Source: Escarpia spicata
Taxonomy: Eukaryota > Annelida > Polychaeta > Sabellida > Siboglinidae
Assembly (NCBI GenBank): GCA_963995525.1
Contig: CAXEFP010000001.1
Coordinates: 1,206,201-1,270,200 of the forward strand
Length of the DNA: 64,000 nt
Direction of reading: 5' to 3'
Under the pieces are notes generated by a model, which was not told where the DNA came from, ran no database searches, and saw nothing but the letters and a program-made list of their open reading frames with translations. Position numbers and translations under genes: made by a program. Positions 40,901 through 56,600 of this stretch are shown here, piece after piece (positions within the stretch are counted from its first letter, which is position 1; every line of letters starts with the position of its first letter).

Positions 40901-43900
40901 ACTATCCTACTATACTACTATCCTACTATCCTACTATACTACTATCCTACTATACTACTATCCAACTATACTACTATACTACTATACTACTGTACTACTA
41001 TACTACTATACTGCTATACTACTATACTATTATACTACTATACACCAACATAGCATTGCTCCTCCATACTGCACTCTCCAACTCCAACATAACATGGTTC
41101 CTCCATCCTACACTCTCCAACTCCAACACAGCATGACTCCTCCATCCCACACTCTCCAACTTCAACATAACATGGCTTATCCTTCCTACACTCTCCAACT
41201 CCAACATAGCATGGCTCCTCCAACCTACACTTTCCAAATCCAACATAACATGGCTCCTCCATCCTACACTACTATACTACTATCCTACTATACTACTATA
41301 CTACTATCATACTATACTACTATCCTACTATACTACTATACTACTATACTACTATCCTACTATACTATTATACTACTATACTACTATGCTACTATGCTAC
41401 TATCCTACTATCCTACTATACTACTATCCTACTATACTACTATCCTACTATACTACTATCCTACTATACTACTATCCTACTATACTACTATCCTACTATA
41501 CTACTATACTACTATCCTACTATACTACTATCATACTATACTACTATCCTAATATACTACTATCCTACTATACTACTATCCTACTATACTACTATCCTAC
41601 TATACTACTATCCTACTACACTACTATACTACTATACTACTATACTACTATACACCAACATAGCATTGCTCCTCCATACTGCACTCTCCAACTCCAACAT
41701 AACATGGCTCCTCCATCCTACACACTCCAACTCCAACATAACAAGGCTCCTCCATCCTACTATACTACTATGCTACTATACTATTATACTACTATACTAC
41801 TATACTACTATACTACTATACTACTATACTACTATACACCAACATAGCATTGCTCCTCCATACTGCACTCTCCAACTCCAACATAACATGGCTCCTCCAT
41901 CCTACACACTCCAACTCCAACATAACATGGCTCCTCCATCCTACTATACTACTATGCTACTATACTATTATACTACTATACTACTATACTACTATACTAC
42001 TATACTACTATACTACTATACTACTATACACCAACATAGCATTGCTCCTCCATACTGCACTCTCCAACTCCAACATAACATGGCTCCTCCATCCTACACA
42101 CTCCAACTCCAACATAACATGGCTCCTCCATCCTACTATACTACTATGCTACTACTATCCTACTACTATACTACTACTATACTACTATAATACTACTACA
42201 CTAATATACTACTACTATTCTAAAATCCTACACTCTCCAACTCCAACACAGCATGACTCCTCCATCCCACACTCTCCAACTTCAACATAACATGGCTTCT
42301 CCATCCTACACTCTCCAACTCCAACATAGCATGGCTCCTCCATACTGCACTCTCCAACTCCAAAATAACATGGCTCCTCCATCCTACACTACTATACTAC
42401 TATCCTACTATCCTACTATACTACTATCCTACTATACTACTATCCTACTATACTACTATACTACTATACTACTGTACTACTATACTACTATACTGCTATA
42501 CTACTATACTATTATACTACTATACACCAACATAGCATTGCTCCTCCATACTGCACTCTCCAACTCCAACATAACATGGTTCCTCCATCCTACACTCTCC
42601 AACTCCAACACAGCATGACTCCTCCATCCCACACTCTCCAACTTCAACATAACATGGCTTATCCTTCCTACACTCTCCAACTCCAACATAGCATGGCTCC
42701 TCCAACCTACACTTTCCAAATCCAACATAACATGGCTCCTCCATCCTACACTACTATACTACTATCCTACTATACTACTATCCTACTATACTACTATCCT
42801 ACTATACTACTATACTACTATACTACTGTACTACTCTACTACTATACTACTATACTACTATACACCAACATAGCATTGCTCCTCCATACTGCACTCTCCA
42901 ACTCCAACATAACATGGCTCCTCCATCCTACACACTCCAACTCCAACATAACATGGCTCCTCCATCCTACTATACTACTATGCTACTATACTATTATACT
43001 ACTATACTACTATACTACTATGCTACTATACTACTATGCTACTACTATCCTACTACTATACTACTACTATACTACTATAATACTACTACTAATATACTAC
43101 TACTATACTAACATCCTACACTCTCCAACTCCAACACAGCATGACTCCTCCATCCCACACTCTCCAACTTCAACATAACATGGCTTCTCCATCCTACACT
43201 CTCCAACTCCAACATAGCATGGCTCCTCCATACTGCACTCTCCAACTCCAAAATAACATGGCTCCTCCATCCTACACTCTCCAACTCCAACATAACATGG
43301 TTCCTCCATCCTACACTCTCCAACTCCAACACAGCATGACTCCTCCATCCCACACTCTCCAACTTCAACATAACATGGCGTATCCTTCCTACACTCTCCA
43401 ACTCCAAAATAGCATGGCTCCTCCAACCTACACTTTCCAAATCCTACATAACATGGCTCCTCCATCCTACACTACTATACTACTATCCTACTATACTACT
43501 ATACTACTATCATACTATACTACTATCCTACTATACTACTATACTACTATACTACTATACTACTATCCTACTATCCTACTATACTACTATACTACTATAC
43601 TACTATCCTACTATCCTACTATCCTACTATACTACTATCCTACTATACTACTATCATACTATACTACTATCCTACTATACTACTATCCTACTATACTACT
43701 ATCCTACTATACTACTATCCTACTATACTACTATCCTACTATACTACTATCCTACTATACTACTATCCTACTATCCTACTATACTACTATCATACTATAC
43801 TACTATCCTACTATACTACTATCCTACTATACTACTATCCTACTATACTACTATCCTACTATACTACTATCCTACTATACTACTATACTACTATACTACT

Positions 43901-45528
43901 ATACTACTATACTACTATACACCAACATAGCATTGCTCCTCCATACTGCACTCTCCAACTCCAACATAACATGGCTCCTCCATCCTACTATACTACTATG
44001 CTACTATACTATTATACTACTATACTACTATACTACTATACACCAACATAGCATTGCTCCTCCATACTGCACTCTCCAACTCCAACATAACATGGCTCCT
44101 CCATCCTACACACTCCAACTCCAACATAACATGGCTCCTCCATCCTACTATACTACTATGTTACTATACTATTATACTACTATACTACTATACTACTATA
44201 CTACTATACTACTATACTACTATACACCAACATAGCATTGCTCCTCCATACTGCACTCTCCAACTCCAACATAACATGGCTCCTCCATCCTACACACTCC
44301 AACTCCAACATAACATGGCTCCTCCATCCTACTATACTACTATGCTACTATACTATTATATTACTATACTACTATACTACTATAATACTATATTACTATG
44401 CTACTATACTACTATGCTACTACTATACTACTACTATACTACTATAATACTACAACACTAATATACTACTACTATACTAAAATCCTACACTCTCCAACTC
44501 CAACACAGCATGACTCCTCCATCCCACACTCTCCAACTTCAACATAACATGGCTTCTCCATCCTACACTCTCCAACTCCAACATAGCATGGCTCCTCCAT
44601 ACTGCACTCTCCAACTCCAAAATAACATGGCTCCTCCATCCTACACTACTATACTACTATCCTACTATACTACTATCCTACTATCCTACTATACTACTAT
44701 CCTACTATACTACTATCCTACTATACTACTATACTACTATACTACTGTACTACTATACTACTATACTGCTATACTACTATACTATTATACTACTATACAC
44801 CAACATAGCATTGCTCCTCCATACTGCACTCTCCAACTCCAACATAACATGGTTCCTCCATCCTACACTCTCCAACTCCAACACAGCATGACTCCTCCAT
44901 CCCACACTCTCCAACTTCAACATAACATGGCTTATCCTTCCTACACTCTCCAACTCCAACATAGCATGGCTCCTCCAACCTACACTTTCCAAATCCAACA
45001 TAACATGGCTCCTCCATCCTACACTACTATACTACTATCCTACTATACTACTATACTACTATCATACTATACTACTATCCTACTATACTACTATACTACT
45101 ATACTACTATACTACTATCCTATTATACTACTATACTACTATACTACTATCCTACTATGCTACTATCCTACTATCCTACTATACTACTATGCTACTATAC
45201 TACTATCCTACTATACTACTGTCCTACTATACTACTATCCTACTATACTACTATCCTACTATACTACTATCCTACTATACTACTATACTACTATCCTACT
45301 ATACTACTATCCTACTATACTACTATCCTAATATACTACTATCCTACTATACTACTATACTACTATACTACTATCCTACTATACTACTATGCTACTATAG
45401 TATTATATTACTATACTACTATACTACTATAATACTATAATACTATGCTACTATACTACTATGCTACTACTATCCTACTACTATACTACTATAATACTAC
45501 TACACTAATATACTACTACTATACTAAA
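34942..45528 (+). repeat. 10.6-kb higher-order repeat, copy B
   Basis: Same block order as copy A, with private variants conserved. First half: split-L9 34942-35107 plus 35243-35469; S 35597-35703; short blocks 35856-35940 and 36117-36318; split-L9 36479-36644 plus 36780-37006; S 37134-37240; L9 37401-37761; S 38057-38163; L9 38324-38684; L13-head/S-tail 38969-39287; five-unit block 39448-39652. Tracts and linkers fill the gaps. One base difference is ATACTTCACT at 40850 against ATACTGCACT in A. Confidence 0.94.
39653..45528 (+). repeat. Copy B, second half: three triple-S submodules
   Basis: S 40060-40166, 40220-40326, 40452-40558; split-L9 40727-40892 plus 41044-41270. S 41654-41760, 41838-41944, 42030-42136; split-L9 42225-42390 plus 42526-42752; S 42864-42970; L9 43113-43473. 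S 43921-43988 (68 bp), 44042-44148, 44226-44332; split-L9 44482-44647 plus 44799-45025; closing 8-bp tract and linker 45026-45528. Confidence 0.94.
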
Positions 45529-48500
45529 ATCCTACACTCTCCAACTCCAACACAGCATGACTCCTCCATCCCACACTCTCCAACTTCAACATAACATGGC
45601 TTCTCCATCCTACACTCTTCAACTCCAACATAGCATGGCTCCTCCATACTGCACTCTCCAACTCCAAAATAACATGGCTCCTCCATCCTACACTACTATA
45701 CTACTATCCTACTATCCTACTATACTACTATCCTACTATACTACTATCCTACTATACTACTATACTACTATACTACTGTACTACTATACTACTATACTGC
45801 TATACTACTATACTATTATACTACTATACACCAACATAGCATTGCTCCTACATACTGCACTCTCCAACTCCAACATAACATGGTTCCTCCATCCTACACT
45901 CTCCAACTCCAACACAGCATGACTCCTCCATCCCACACTCTCCAACTTCAACATAACATGGCTTATCCTTCCTACACTCTCCAACTCCAACATAGCATGG
46001 CTCCTCCAACCTACACTTTCCAAATCCAACATAACATGGCTCCTCCATCCTACACTACTATACTACTATCCTACTATACTACTATCCTACTATACTACTA
46101 TCCTACTATACTACTATACTACTATACTACTATACTACTGTACTATTATACTACTATACTACTATACTACTATACTACTATACACCAACATAGCATTGCT
46201 CCTCCATACTGCACTCTCCAACTCCAACATAACATGGCTCCTCCATCCTACACACTCCAACTCCAACATAACATGGCTCCTCCATCCTACTATACTACTA
46301 TGCTACTATACTACTATACTACTATACTACTATAATACTATACTACTATGCTACTATACTACTATGCTACTACTATCCTACTACTATACTACTACTATAC
46401 TACTATAATACTTATACATTAATATACTACTACTATATTAACATCCTACACTCTCCAACTCCAACACAGCATGACTCCTCCATCCCACACACTCCAACTC
46501 CAACATAACATGGCTCCTCCATCCTACTATACTACTATGCTACTATACTATTATACTACTATACTACTATACTACTATAATACTATACTACTATGTTACT
46601 ATACTACTATGCTACTATACTACTATGCTACTACAATCCTACTACTATACTACTACTATACTACTATAATACTACTACACTAAAATACTACTACTATACT
46701 AACATCCTACACTCTCCAACTCCAACACAGCATGACTCCTCCATCCCACACTCTCCAACTTCAACATAACATGGCTTCTCCATCCTACACTCTCCAACTC
46801 CAACATAGCATGGCTCCTCCATACTGCACTCTCCAACTCCAAAATAACATGGCTCCTTCATCCTACACACTCCAACTCCAACATAACATGGCTCCTCCAT
46901 CCTACTATACTACTATGCTACTATACTATTATATTACTATACTACTATACTACTATAATACTATATTACTATGCTACTATACTACTATGCTACTACTATC
47001 CTACTACTATACTACTACTATACTACTATAATACTACTACACTAATATACTACTACTATACTAAAATCCTACACTCTCCAACTCCAACACAGCATGACTC
47101 CTCCATCCCACACTCTCCAACTTCAACATAACATGGCTTCTCCATCCTACACTCTACAACTCCAACATAGCATAGCTCCTCCATACTGCACTCTCCAACT
47201 CCAAAATAACATGGCTCCTCCATCCTACACTACTATACTACTATCCTACTATCCTACTATACAACTATCCTACTATACTACTATCCTACTATACTACTAT
47301 ACTACTATACTACTGTACTACTATACTACTATACTGCTATACTACTATACTATTATACTACTATACACCAACATAGCATTGCTCCTCCATACTGCACTCT
47401 CCAACTCCAACATAACATGGTTCCTCCATCCTACACTCTCCAACTCCAACACAGCATGACTCCTCCATCCCACACTCTCCAACTTCAACATAACATGGCT
47501 TATCCTTCCTACACTCTCCAACTCCAACATAGCATGGCTCCTCCAACCTACACTTTCCAAATCCAACATAACATGGCTCCTCCATCCTACACTACTATAC
47601 TACTATCCTACTATACTACTATCCTACTATACTACTATCCTAATATACTACTATACTACTATACTACTGTACTACTATACTACTATACTACTATACACCA
47701 ACATAGCATTGCTCCTCCATACTGCACTCTCCAACTCCAACATAACATGGCTCCTCCATCCTACACACTCCAACTCCAACATAACATGGCTCCTCCATCC
47801 TACTATACTACTATGCTACTATACTATTATACTACTATACTACTATAATACCATACTACTATGCTACTATACTACTATGCTACTACTATCCTACTACTAT
47901 ACTACTACTATACTATTATAATACTACTACACTAATATACTACTACTATACTAACATCCTACACTCTCCAACTCCAACACAGCATGACTCCTCCATCCAA
48001 AACTCTCCAACTTCAACATAACATGGCTTCTCCATCCTACACTCTCCAACTCCAACATAGCATGGCTCCTCCATACTGCACTCTCCAACTCCAAAATAAC
48101 ATGGCTCCTCCATCCTACACTTTCCAACTCAAACATAACATGGTTCCTCCATCCTACACTCTCCAACTCCAACACAGCATGACTCCTCCATCCCACACTC
48201 TCCAACTTCAACATAACATGGCGTATCCTTCCTACACTCTCCAACTCCAAAATAGCATGGCTCCTCCAACCTACACTTTCCAAATCCAACATAACATGGC
48301 TCCTCCATCCTACACTACTATACTACTATCCTACTATACTACTATACTACTATCCTACTATCCTACTATACTACTATACTACTATACTACTATACTACTA
48401 TACTACTATACTACTATACTACTATACTACTATACTACTATCCTACTATACTACTATACTACTATCCTACTATACTACTATCCTACTATACTACTATCCT

Positions 48501-50200
48501 ACTATACTACTATCCTACTATACTACTATACTACTATCCTACTATGCTACTATACTACTATACTACTATACTACTATACTACTATACTTCTATACTACTA
48601 TACTACTATACTACTATACTACTATACACCAACATAGCATTGCTCCTCCATTCTGCACTCTCCAACTCCAACATAACATGGCTCCTCCATCCTACACACT
48701 CCAACTCCAACATAACATGGCTCCTCCATCCTACTATACTACTATGCTACTATACTATTATAATACTATACTACTATACTACTATAATACTATACTACTA
48801 TGCAACTATACTACTATGCTACTACTATCCTACTACTATACTACTACTATACTACTATAAGACTACTACACTAATATACTACTACTATACTAACATCCTA
48901 CACTCTCCAACTCCAACACAGCATGACTCCTCCATCCCACACTCTCCAACTTCAACATAACATGGCTTCTCCATCCTACACTCTCCAACTCCAACATAAC
49001 ATGGCTCCTCCATACTACACTCTCCAACTCCAAAATAACATGGCTCCTCCATCCTACACTCTCCAACTCCAACATAACATGGTTCCTACATCCTACACTC
49101 TCCAACTCCAACACAGCATGACTCCTCCATCCCACACTCTCCAACTTCAACATAACATGGCTTATCCTTCCTACAATCTCCAACTCCAACATAGCATGGC
49201 TCCTCCAACCTACACTTTCCAAATCCAACATAACATGGCTCCTCCATCCTACACTACTATACTACTATCCTACTATACTACTATACTACTATCCTACTAT
49301 ACTACTATCCTACTATACTACTATCCTAATATACTACTATACTACTATACTACTATACTACTATACTACTATACTACTATACTACTATACTACTATACTA
49401 CTATACTACTATACTACTATACTACTATACTACTACTATACTACTATACTACTATACTACTATCCTACTATACTACTATCCTACTATACTACTATACTAC
49501 TATACTACTACCACACTATACTACTACCACACTACTATACTACTACTATACTACCATCCTACACTCTCCAACTCCAACATAGCCTGGCTCCTCCATCATA
49601 CACTCTCCAACTCCAACATAGCATGGCTCCTCCATCCCACACTCTCCAACCCCAACACAGCATGGCTCCTCCATCCCACACTCTCCAACTTCAACATAAC
49701 ATGGCTTCTCCATCCTACACTCTCCAACACCAACATAGCATTGCTCCTCCATACTGCACTCTCCAACTCCAACATAACATGGCTCCTCCATCCTACACAC
49801 TCCAACTCCAACATAACATGGCTCCTCCATCCTACTATACTACTATGCTACTATACTATTATACTACTATACTACTATACTACTATAATACTATACTACT
49901 ATGCTACTATACTACTATGCTACTACTATCCTACTACTATACTACTACTATACTACTATAATACTACTACACTAATATACTACTACTATACTAACATCCT
50001 ACACTCTCCAACTCCAACACAGCATGACTCCTCCATCCCACTCTCTCCAACTTCAACATAACATGGCTTCTCCATCCTACACTCTCCAACTCCAACATAG
50101 CATGGCTCCTCCATACTGCACTCTCCAACTCCAAAATAACATGGCTCCTCCATCCTACACTTTCCAAATCCAACATAACATGGCTCCTCCATCCTACACT
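45529..50200 (+). repeat. Copy C, first part
   Basis: Split-L9 45529-45694 plus 45830-46056; S 46184-46290; short blocks 46443-46527 and 46704-46905; split-L9 47066-47231 plus 47367-47593; S 47697-47803; L9 47956-48316; S 48628-48734; L9 48895-49255; L13-head/S-tail 49556-49835; five-unit block 49996-50200. The L13-head array has one 39-bp unit fewer than in A and B, so the offset to B drops from 10587 to exactly 10548. Confidence 0.94.
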
Positions 50201-51460
50201 ACTATACTACTATCCTACTATACTACTATACTACTATCATACTATACTACTATCCTACTATACTACTATACTACTATACTACTATCCTACTATACTACTA
50301 TACTACTATACTACTATCCTACTATGCTACTATCCTACTATCCTACTATACTACTATCCTACTAAACTACTATCCTACTATACTACTATCCTACTATACT
50401 ACTATCCTACTATACTACTATCCTACTATACTACTATCCTACTATACTACTATACTACTATCATACTATACTACTATCATACTATACTACTATCCTACTA
50501 TACTACTATCCTACTATACTACTATCCTACTATACTACTATCCTACTATACTACTATCCTACTATCCTACTATACTACTATACTACTATACTACTATACT
50601 ACTATACACCAACATAGCATTGCTCCTCCATACTGCACTCTCCAACTCCAACATAACATGGCTCCTCCATCCTACACACTCCAACTCCAACATAACAAGG
50701 CTCCTCCATCCTACTATACTACTATGCTACTATACTATTATACTACTATACTACTATACTACTATACTATTATACACCAACATAGCATTGCTCCTCCATA
50801 CTGCACTCTCCAACTCCAAAATAACATGGCTCCTCCATCCTACACTTTCCAAATCCAACATAACATGGCTCCTCCATCCTACACTACTATACTACTATCC
50901 TACTATACTACTATACTACTATCATACTATACTACTATCCTACTATACTACTATACTACTATACTACTATCCTACTATACTACTATACTACTATACTACT
51001 ATCCTACTATGCTACTATCCTACTATCCTACTATACTACTATCCTACTAAACTACTATCCTACTATACTACTATCCTACTATACTACTATCCTACTATAC
51101 TACTATCCTACTATACTACTATCCTACTATACTACTATACTACTATCATACTATACTACTATCATACTATACTACTATCCTACTATCCTACTATCCTACT
51201 ATACTACTATCCTACTATACTACTATCCTACTATACTACTATCCTACTATCCTACTATACTACTATACTACTATACTACTATACTACTATACACCAACAT
51301 AGCATTGCTCCTCCATACTGCACTCTCCAACTCCAACATAACATGGCTCCTCCATCCTACACACTCCAACTCCAACATAACAAGGCTCCTCCATCCTACT
51401 ATACTACTATGCTACTATACTATTATACTACTATACTACTATACTACTATACTATTATAC
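50201..51460 (+). repeat. 685-bp tandem duplication within copy C
   Basis: A 407-bp 8-mer tract (50201-50607, with CTACTAAAC), S block 50608-50714 (AACAAGG), 61-bp tract, then a 110-bp hybrid block 50776-50885: truncated S start, u4 and u9. A second 407-bp tract 50886-51292, S block 51293-51399 and 61-bp tract follow. The spacing of the two S blocks is 685 bp. Confidence 0.93.
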
Positions 51461-53696
51461 ACCAACATAGCATTGCTCCTCCATACTGCACTCTCCAACT
51501 CCAACATAACATGGCTCCTCCATCCTACACACTCCAACTCCAACATAACATGGCTCCTCCATCCTACTATACTACTATGCTACTATACTATTATACTACT
51601 ATACTACTATACTACTATACTACTATACTACTATACTACTATACTACTATACTACTATACACCAACATAGCATTGCTCCTCCATACTGCACTCTCCAACT
51701 CCAACATAACATGGCTCCTCCATCCTACACACTCCAACTCCAACATAACATGGCTCCTCCATCCTACTATACTACTATGCTACTATACTATTATACTACT
51801 ATACTACTATACTACTATAATACTATAATACTATATTACTATGCTACTATACTACTATGCTACTACTATCCTACTACTATACTACTACTATACTACTACA
51901 CTAATATACTACTACTATACTAAAATCCTACACTCTCCAACTCCAACACAGCATGACTCCTCCATCCCACACTCTCCAACTTCAACATAACATGGCGTAT
52001 CCTTCCTACACTCTCCAACTCCAAAATAGCATGGCTCCTCCAACCTACACTTTCCAAATCCAACATAACATGGCTCCTCCATCCTACACTACTATACTAC
52101 TATCCTACTATACTACTATACTACTATCATACTATACTAATATCCTACTATACTACTATACTACTATACTACTATCCTACTATCCTACTATACTACTATA
52201 CTACTATCCTACTATGCTACTATCCTACTATACTACTATCCTACTATACTACTATCATACTATACTACTATCCTACTATACTACTATCCTACTATACTAC
52301 TATCCTACTATACTACTATCCTACTATACTACTATCCTACTATACTACTATCCTACTATACTACTATACTACTATCCTACTATACTACTATCATACTATA
52401 CTACTATCCTACTATACTACTATCCTACTATCCTACTATACTACTATCCTACTATACTACTATCCTACTATACTACTATACTACTATACTACTATACTAC
52501 TATACACCAACATAGCATTGCTCCTCCATACTGCACTCTCCAACTCCAACATAACATGGCTCCTCCATCCTACTATACTACTATGCTACTATACTATTAT
52601 ACTACTATACTACTATACTACTATACACCAACATAGCATTGCTCCTCCATACTGCACTCTCCAACTCCAACATAACATGGCTCCTCCATCCTACACACTC
52701 CAACTCCAACATAACATGGCTCCTCCATCCTACTATACTACTATGCTACTATACTATTATACTACTATACTATTATACTACTATACTACTATACTACTAT
52801 ACTACTATACTACTATACACCAACATAGCATTGCTCCTCCATACTGCACTCTCCAACTCCAACATAACATGGCTCCTCCATCCTACACACTCCAACTCCA
52901 ACATAACATGGCTCCTCCATCCTACTATACTACTATGCTACTATACTATTATATTACTATACTACTATACTACTATAATACTATAATACTATATTACTAT
53001 GCTACTATACTACTATGCTACTACTATACTACTACTATACTACTATAATACTACAACACTAATATACTACTACTATACTAAAATCCTACACTCTCCAACT
53101 CCAACACAGCATGACTCCTCCATCCCACACTCTCCAACTTCAACATAACATGGCTTCTCCATCCTACACTCTCCAACTCCAACATAGCATGGCTCCTCCA
53201 TACTGCACTCTCCAACTCCAAAATAACATGGCTCCTCCATCCTACACTACTATACTACTATCCTACTATACTACTATCCTACTATCCTACTATACTACTA
53301 TCCTACTATACTACTATCCTACTATACTACTATACTACTGTACTACTATACTACTATACTGCTATACTACTATACTATTATACTACTATACACCAACATA
53401 GCATTGCTCCTCCATACTGCACTCTCCAACTCCAACATAACATGGTTCCTCCATCCTACACTCTCCAACTCCAACACAGCATGACTCCTCCATCCCACAC
53501 TCTCCAACTTCAACATAACATGGCTTATCCTTCCTACACTCTCCAACTCCAACATAGCATGGCTCCTCCAACCTACACTCTCCAACTCCAACATAGCATG
53601 GCTCCTCCATACTGCACTCTCCAACTCCAAAATAACATGGCTCCTCCATCCTACACTTTCCAAATCCAACATAACATGGCTCCTCCATCCTACACT
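51461..53696 (+). repeat. Copy C, rearranged middle
   Basis: S 51461-51567 and 51661-51767; linker ending CTAAAATCC; a four-unit block 51925-52090 (u1/u6, u7 with GGCGTATCC, u8, u9), an L9 lacking 195 bp; 415-bp tract; S 52506-52573 (68 bp), 52627-52733, 52819-52925; u1-u4 53083-53248; a 143-bp tract; then a 305-bp hybrid 53392-53696 in which u5-u8 are followed by u3, u4 and u9. Confidence 0.93.
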
Positions 53697-56600
53697 ACTA
53701 TACTACTATCCTACTATACTACTATACTACTATCATACTATACTACTATCCTACTATACTACTATACTACTATACTACTATCCTACTATACTACTATACT
53801 ACTATACTACTATCCTACTATGCTACTATCCTACTATCCTACTATACTACTATCCTACTAAACTACTATCCTACTATACTACTATCCTACTATACTACTA
53901 TCCTACTATACTACTATCCTACTATACTACTATCCTACTATACTACTATACTACTATCATACTATACTACTATCATACTATACTACTATCCTACTATACT
54001 ACTATCCTACTATACTACTATCCTACTATACTACTATCCTACTATACTACTATCCTACTATCCTACTATACTACTATACTACTATACTACTATACTACTA
54101 TACACCAACATAGCATTGCTCCTCCATACTGCACTCTCCAACTCCAACATAACATGGCTCCTCCATCCTACACACTCCAACTCCAACATAACAAGGCTCC
54201 TCCATCCTACTATACTACTATGCTACTATACTATTATACTACTATACTACTATACTACTATACTATTATACACCAACATAGCATTGCTCCTCCATACTGC
54301 ACTCTCCAACTCCAACATAACATGGCTCCTCCATCCTACACACTCCAACTCCAACATAACATGGCTCCTCCATCCTACTATACTACTATGCTACTATACT
54401 ATTATACTACTATACTACTATACTACTATACTACTATACTACTATACTACTATACTACTATACTACTATACACCAACATAGCATTGCTCCTCCATACTGC
54501 ACTCTCCAACTCCAACATAACATGGCTCCTCCATCCTACACACTCCAACTCCAACATAACATGGCTCCTCCATCCTACTATACTACTATGCTACTATACT
54601 ATTATATTACTATACTACTATACTACTATAATACTATAATACTATATTACTATGCTACTATACTACTATGCTACTACTATCCTACTACTATACTACTACT
54701 ATACTACTATAATACTACTACACTAATATACTACTACTATACTAAAATCCTACACTCTCCAACTCCAACACAGCATGACTCCTCCATCCCACACTCTCCA
54801 ACTTCAACATAACATGGCTTCTCCATCCTACACTCTCCAACTCCAACATAGCATGGCTCCTCCATACTGCACTCTCCAACTCCAAAATAACATGGCTCCT
54901 CCATCCTACACTACTTTACTACTATCCTACTATACTACTATCCTACTATCCTACTATACTACTATCCTACTATACTACTATCCAACTATACTACTATACT
55001 ACTATACTACTGTACTACTATACTACTATACTGCTATACTACTATACTATTATACTACTATACACCAACATAGCATTGCTCCTCCATACTGCACTCTCCA
55101 ACTCCAACATAACATGGTTCCTCCATCCTACACTCTCCAACTCCAACACAGCATGACTCCTCCATCCCACACTCTCCAACTTCAACATAACATGGCTTAT
55201 CCTTCCTACACTCTCCAACTCCAACATAGCATGGCTCCTCCAACCTACACTTTCCAAATCCAACATAACATGGCTCCTCCATCCTACACTACTATACTAC
55301 TATCCTACTATACTACTATACTACTATCATACTATACTACTATCCTACTATACTACTGTACTACTATACTACTATCCTACTATACTATTATACTACTATA
55401 CTACTATGCTACTATGCTACTATCCTACTATCCTACTATACTACTATCCTACTATACTACTATCCTACTATACTACTATCCTACTATACTACTATCCTAC
55501 TATACTACTATCCTACTATACTACTATCCTACTATACTACTATACTACTATCCTACTATACTACTATCATACTATACTACTATCCTAATATACTACTATC
55601 CTACTATACTACTATCCTACTATACTACTATCCTACTATACTACTATCCTACTACACTACTATACTACTATACTACTATACTACTATACACCAACATAGC
55701 ATTGCTCCTCCATACTGCACTCTCCAACTCCAACATAACATGGCTCCTCCATCCTACACACTCCAACTCCAACATAACAAGGCTCCTCCATCCTACTATA
55801 CTACTATGCTACTATACTATTATACTACTATACTACTATACTACTATACTACTATACTACTATACTACTATACACCAACATAGCATTGCTCCTCCATACT
55901 GCACTCTCCAACTCCAACATAACATGGCTCCTCCATCCTACACACTCCAACTCCAACATAACATGGCTCCTCCATCCTACTATACTACTATGCTACTATA
56001 CTATTATACTACTATACTACTATACTACTATACTACTATACTACTATACACCAACATAGCATTGCTCCTCCATACTGCACTCTCCAACTCCAACATAACA
56101 TGGCTCCTCCATCCTACACACTCCAACTCCAACATAACATGGCTCCTCCATCCTACTATACTACTATGCTACTATACTATTATATTACTATACTACTATA
56201 CTACTATAATACTATAATACTATATTACTATGCTACTATACTACTATGCTACTACTATCCTACTACTATACTACTACTATACTACTATAATACTACTACA
56301 CTAATATACTACTACTATACTAAAATCCTACACTCTCCAACTCCAACACAGCATGACTCCTCCATCCCACACTCTCCAACTTCAACATAACATGGCTTCT
56401 CCATCCTACACTCTCCAACTCCAACATAGCATGGCTCCTCCATACTGCACTCTCCAACTCCAAAATAACATGGCTCCTCCATCCTACACTACTATACTAC
56501 TATCCTACTATCCTACTATACTACTATCCTACTATACTACTATCCTACTATACTACTATACTACTATACTACTGTACTACTATACTACTATACTGCTATA

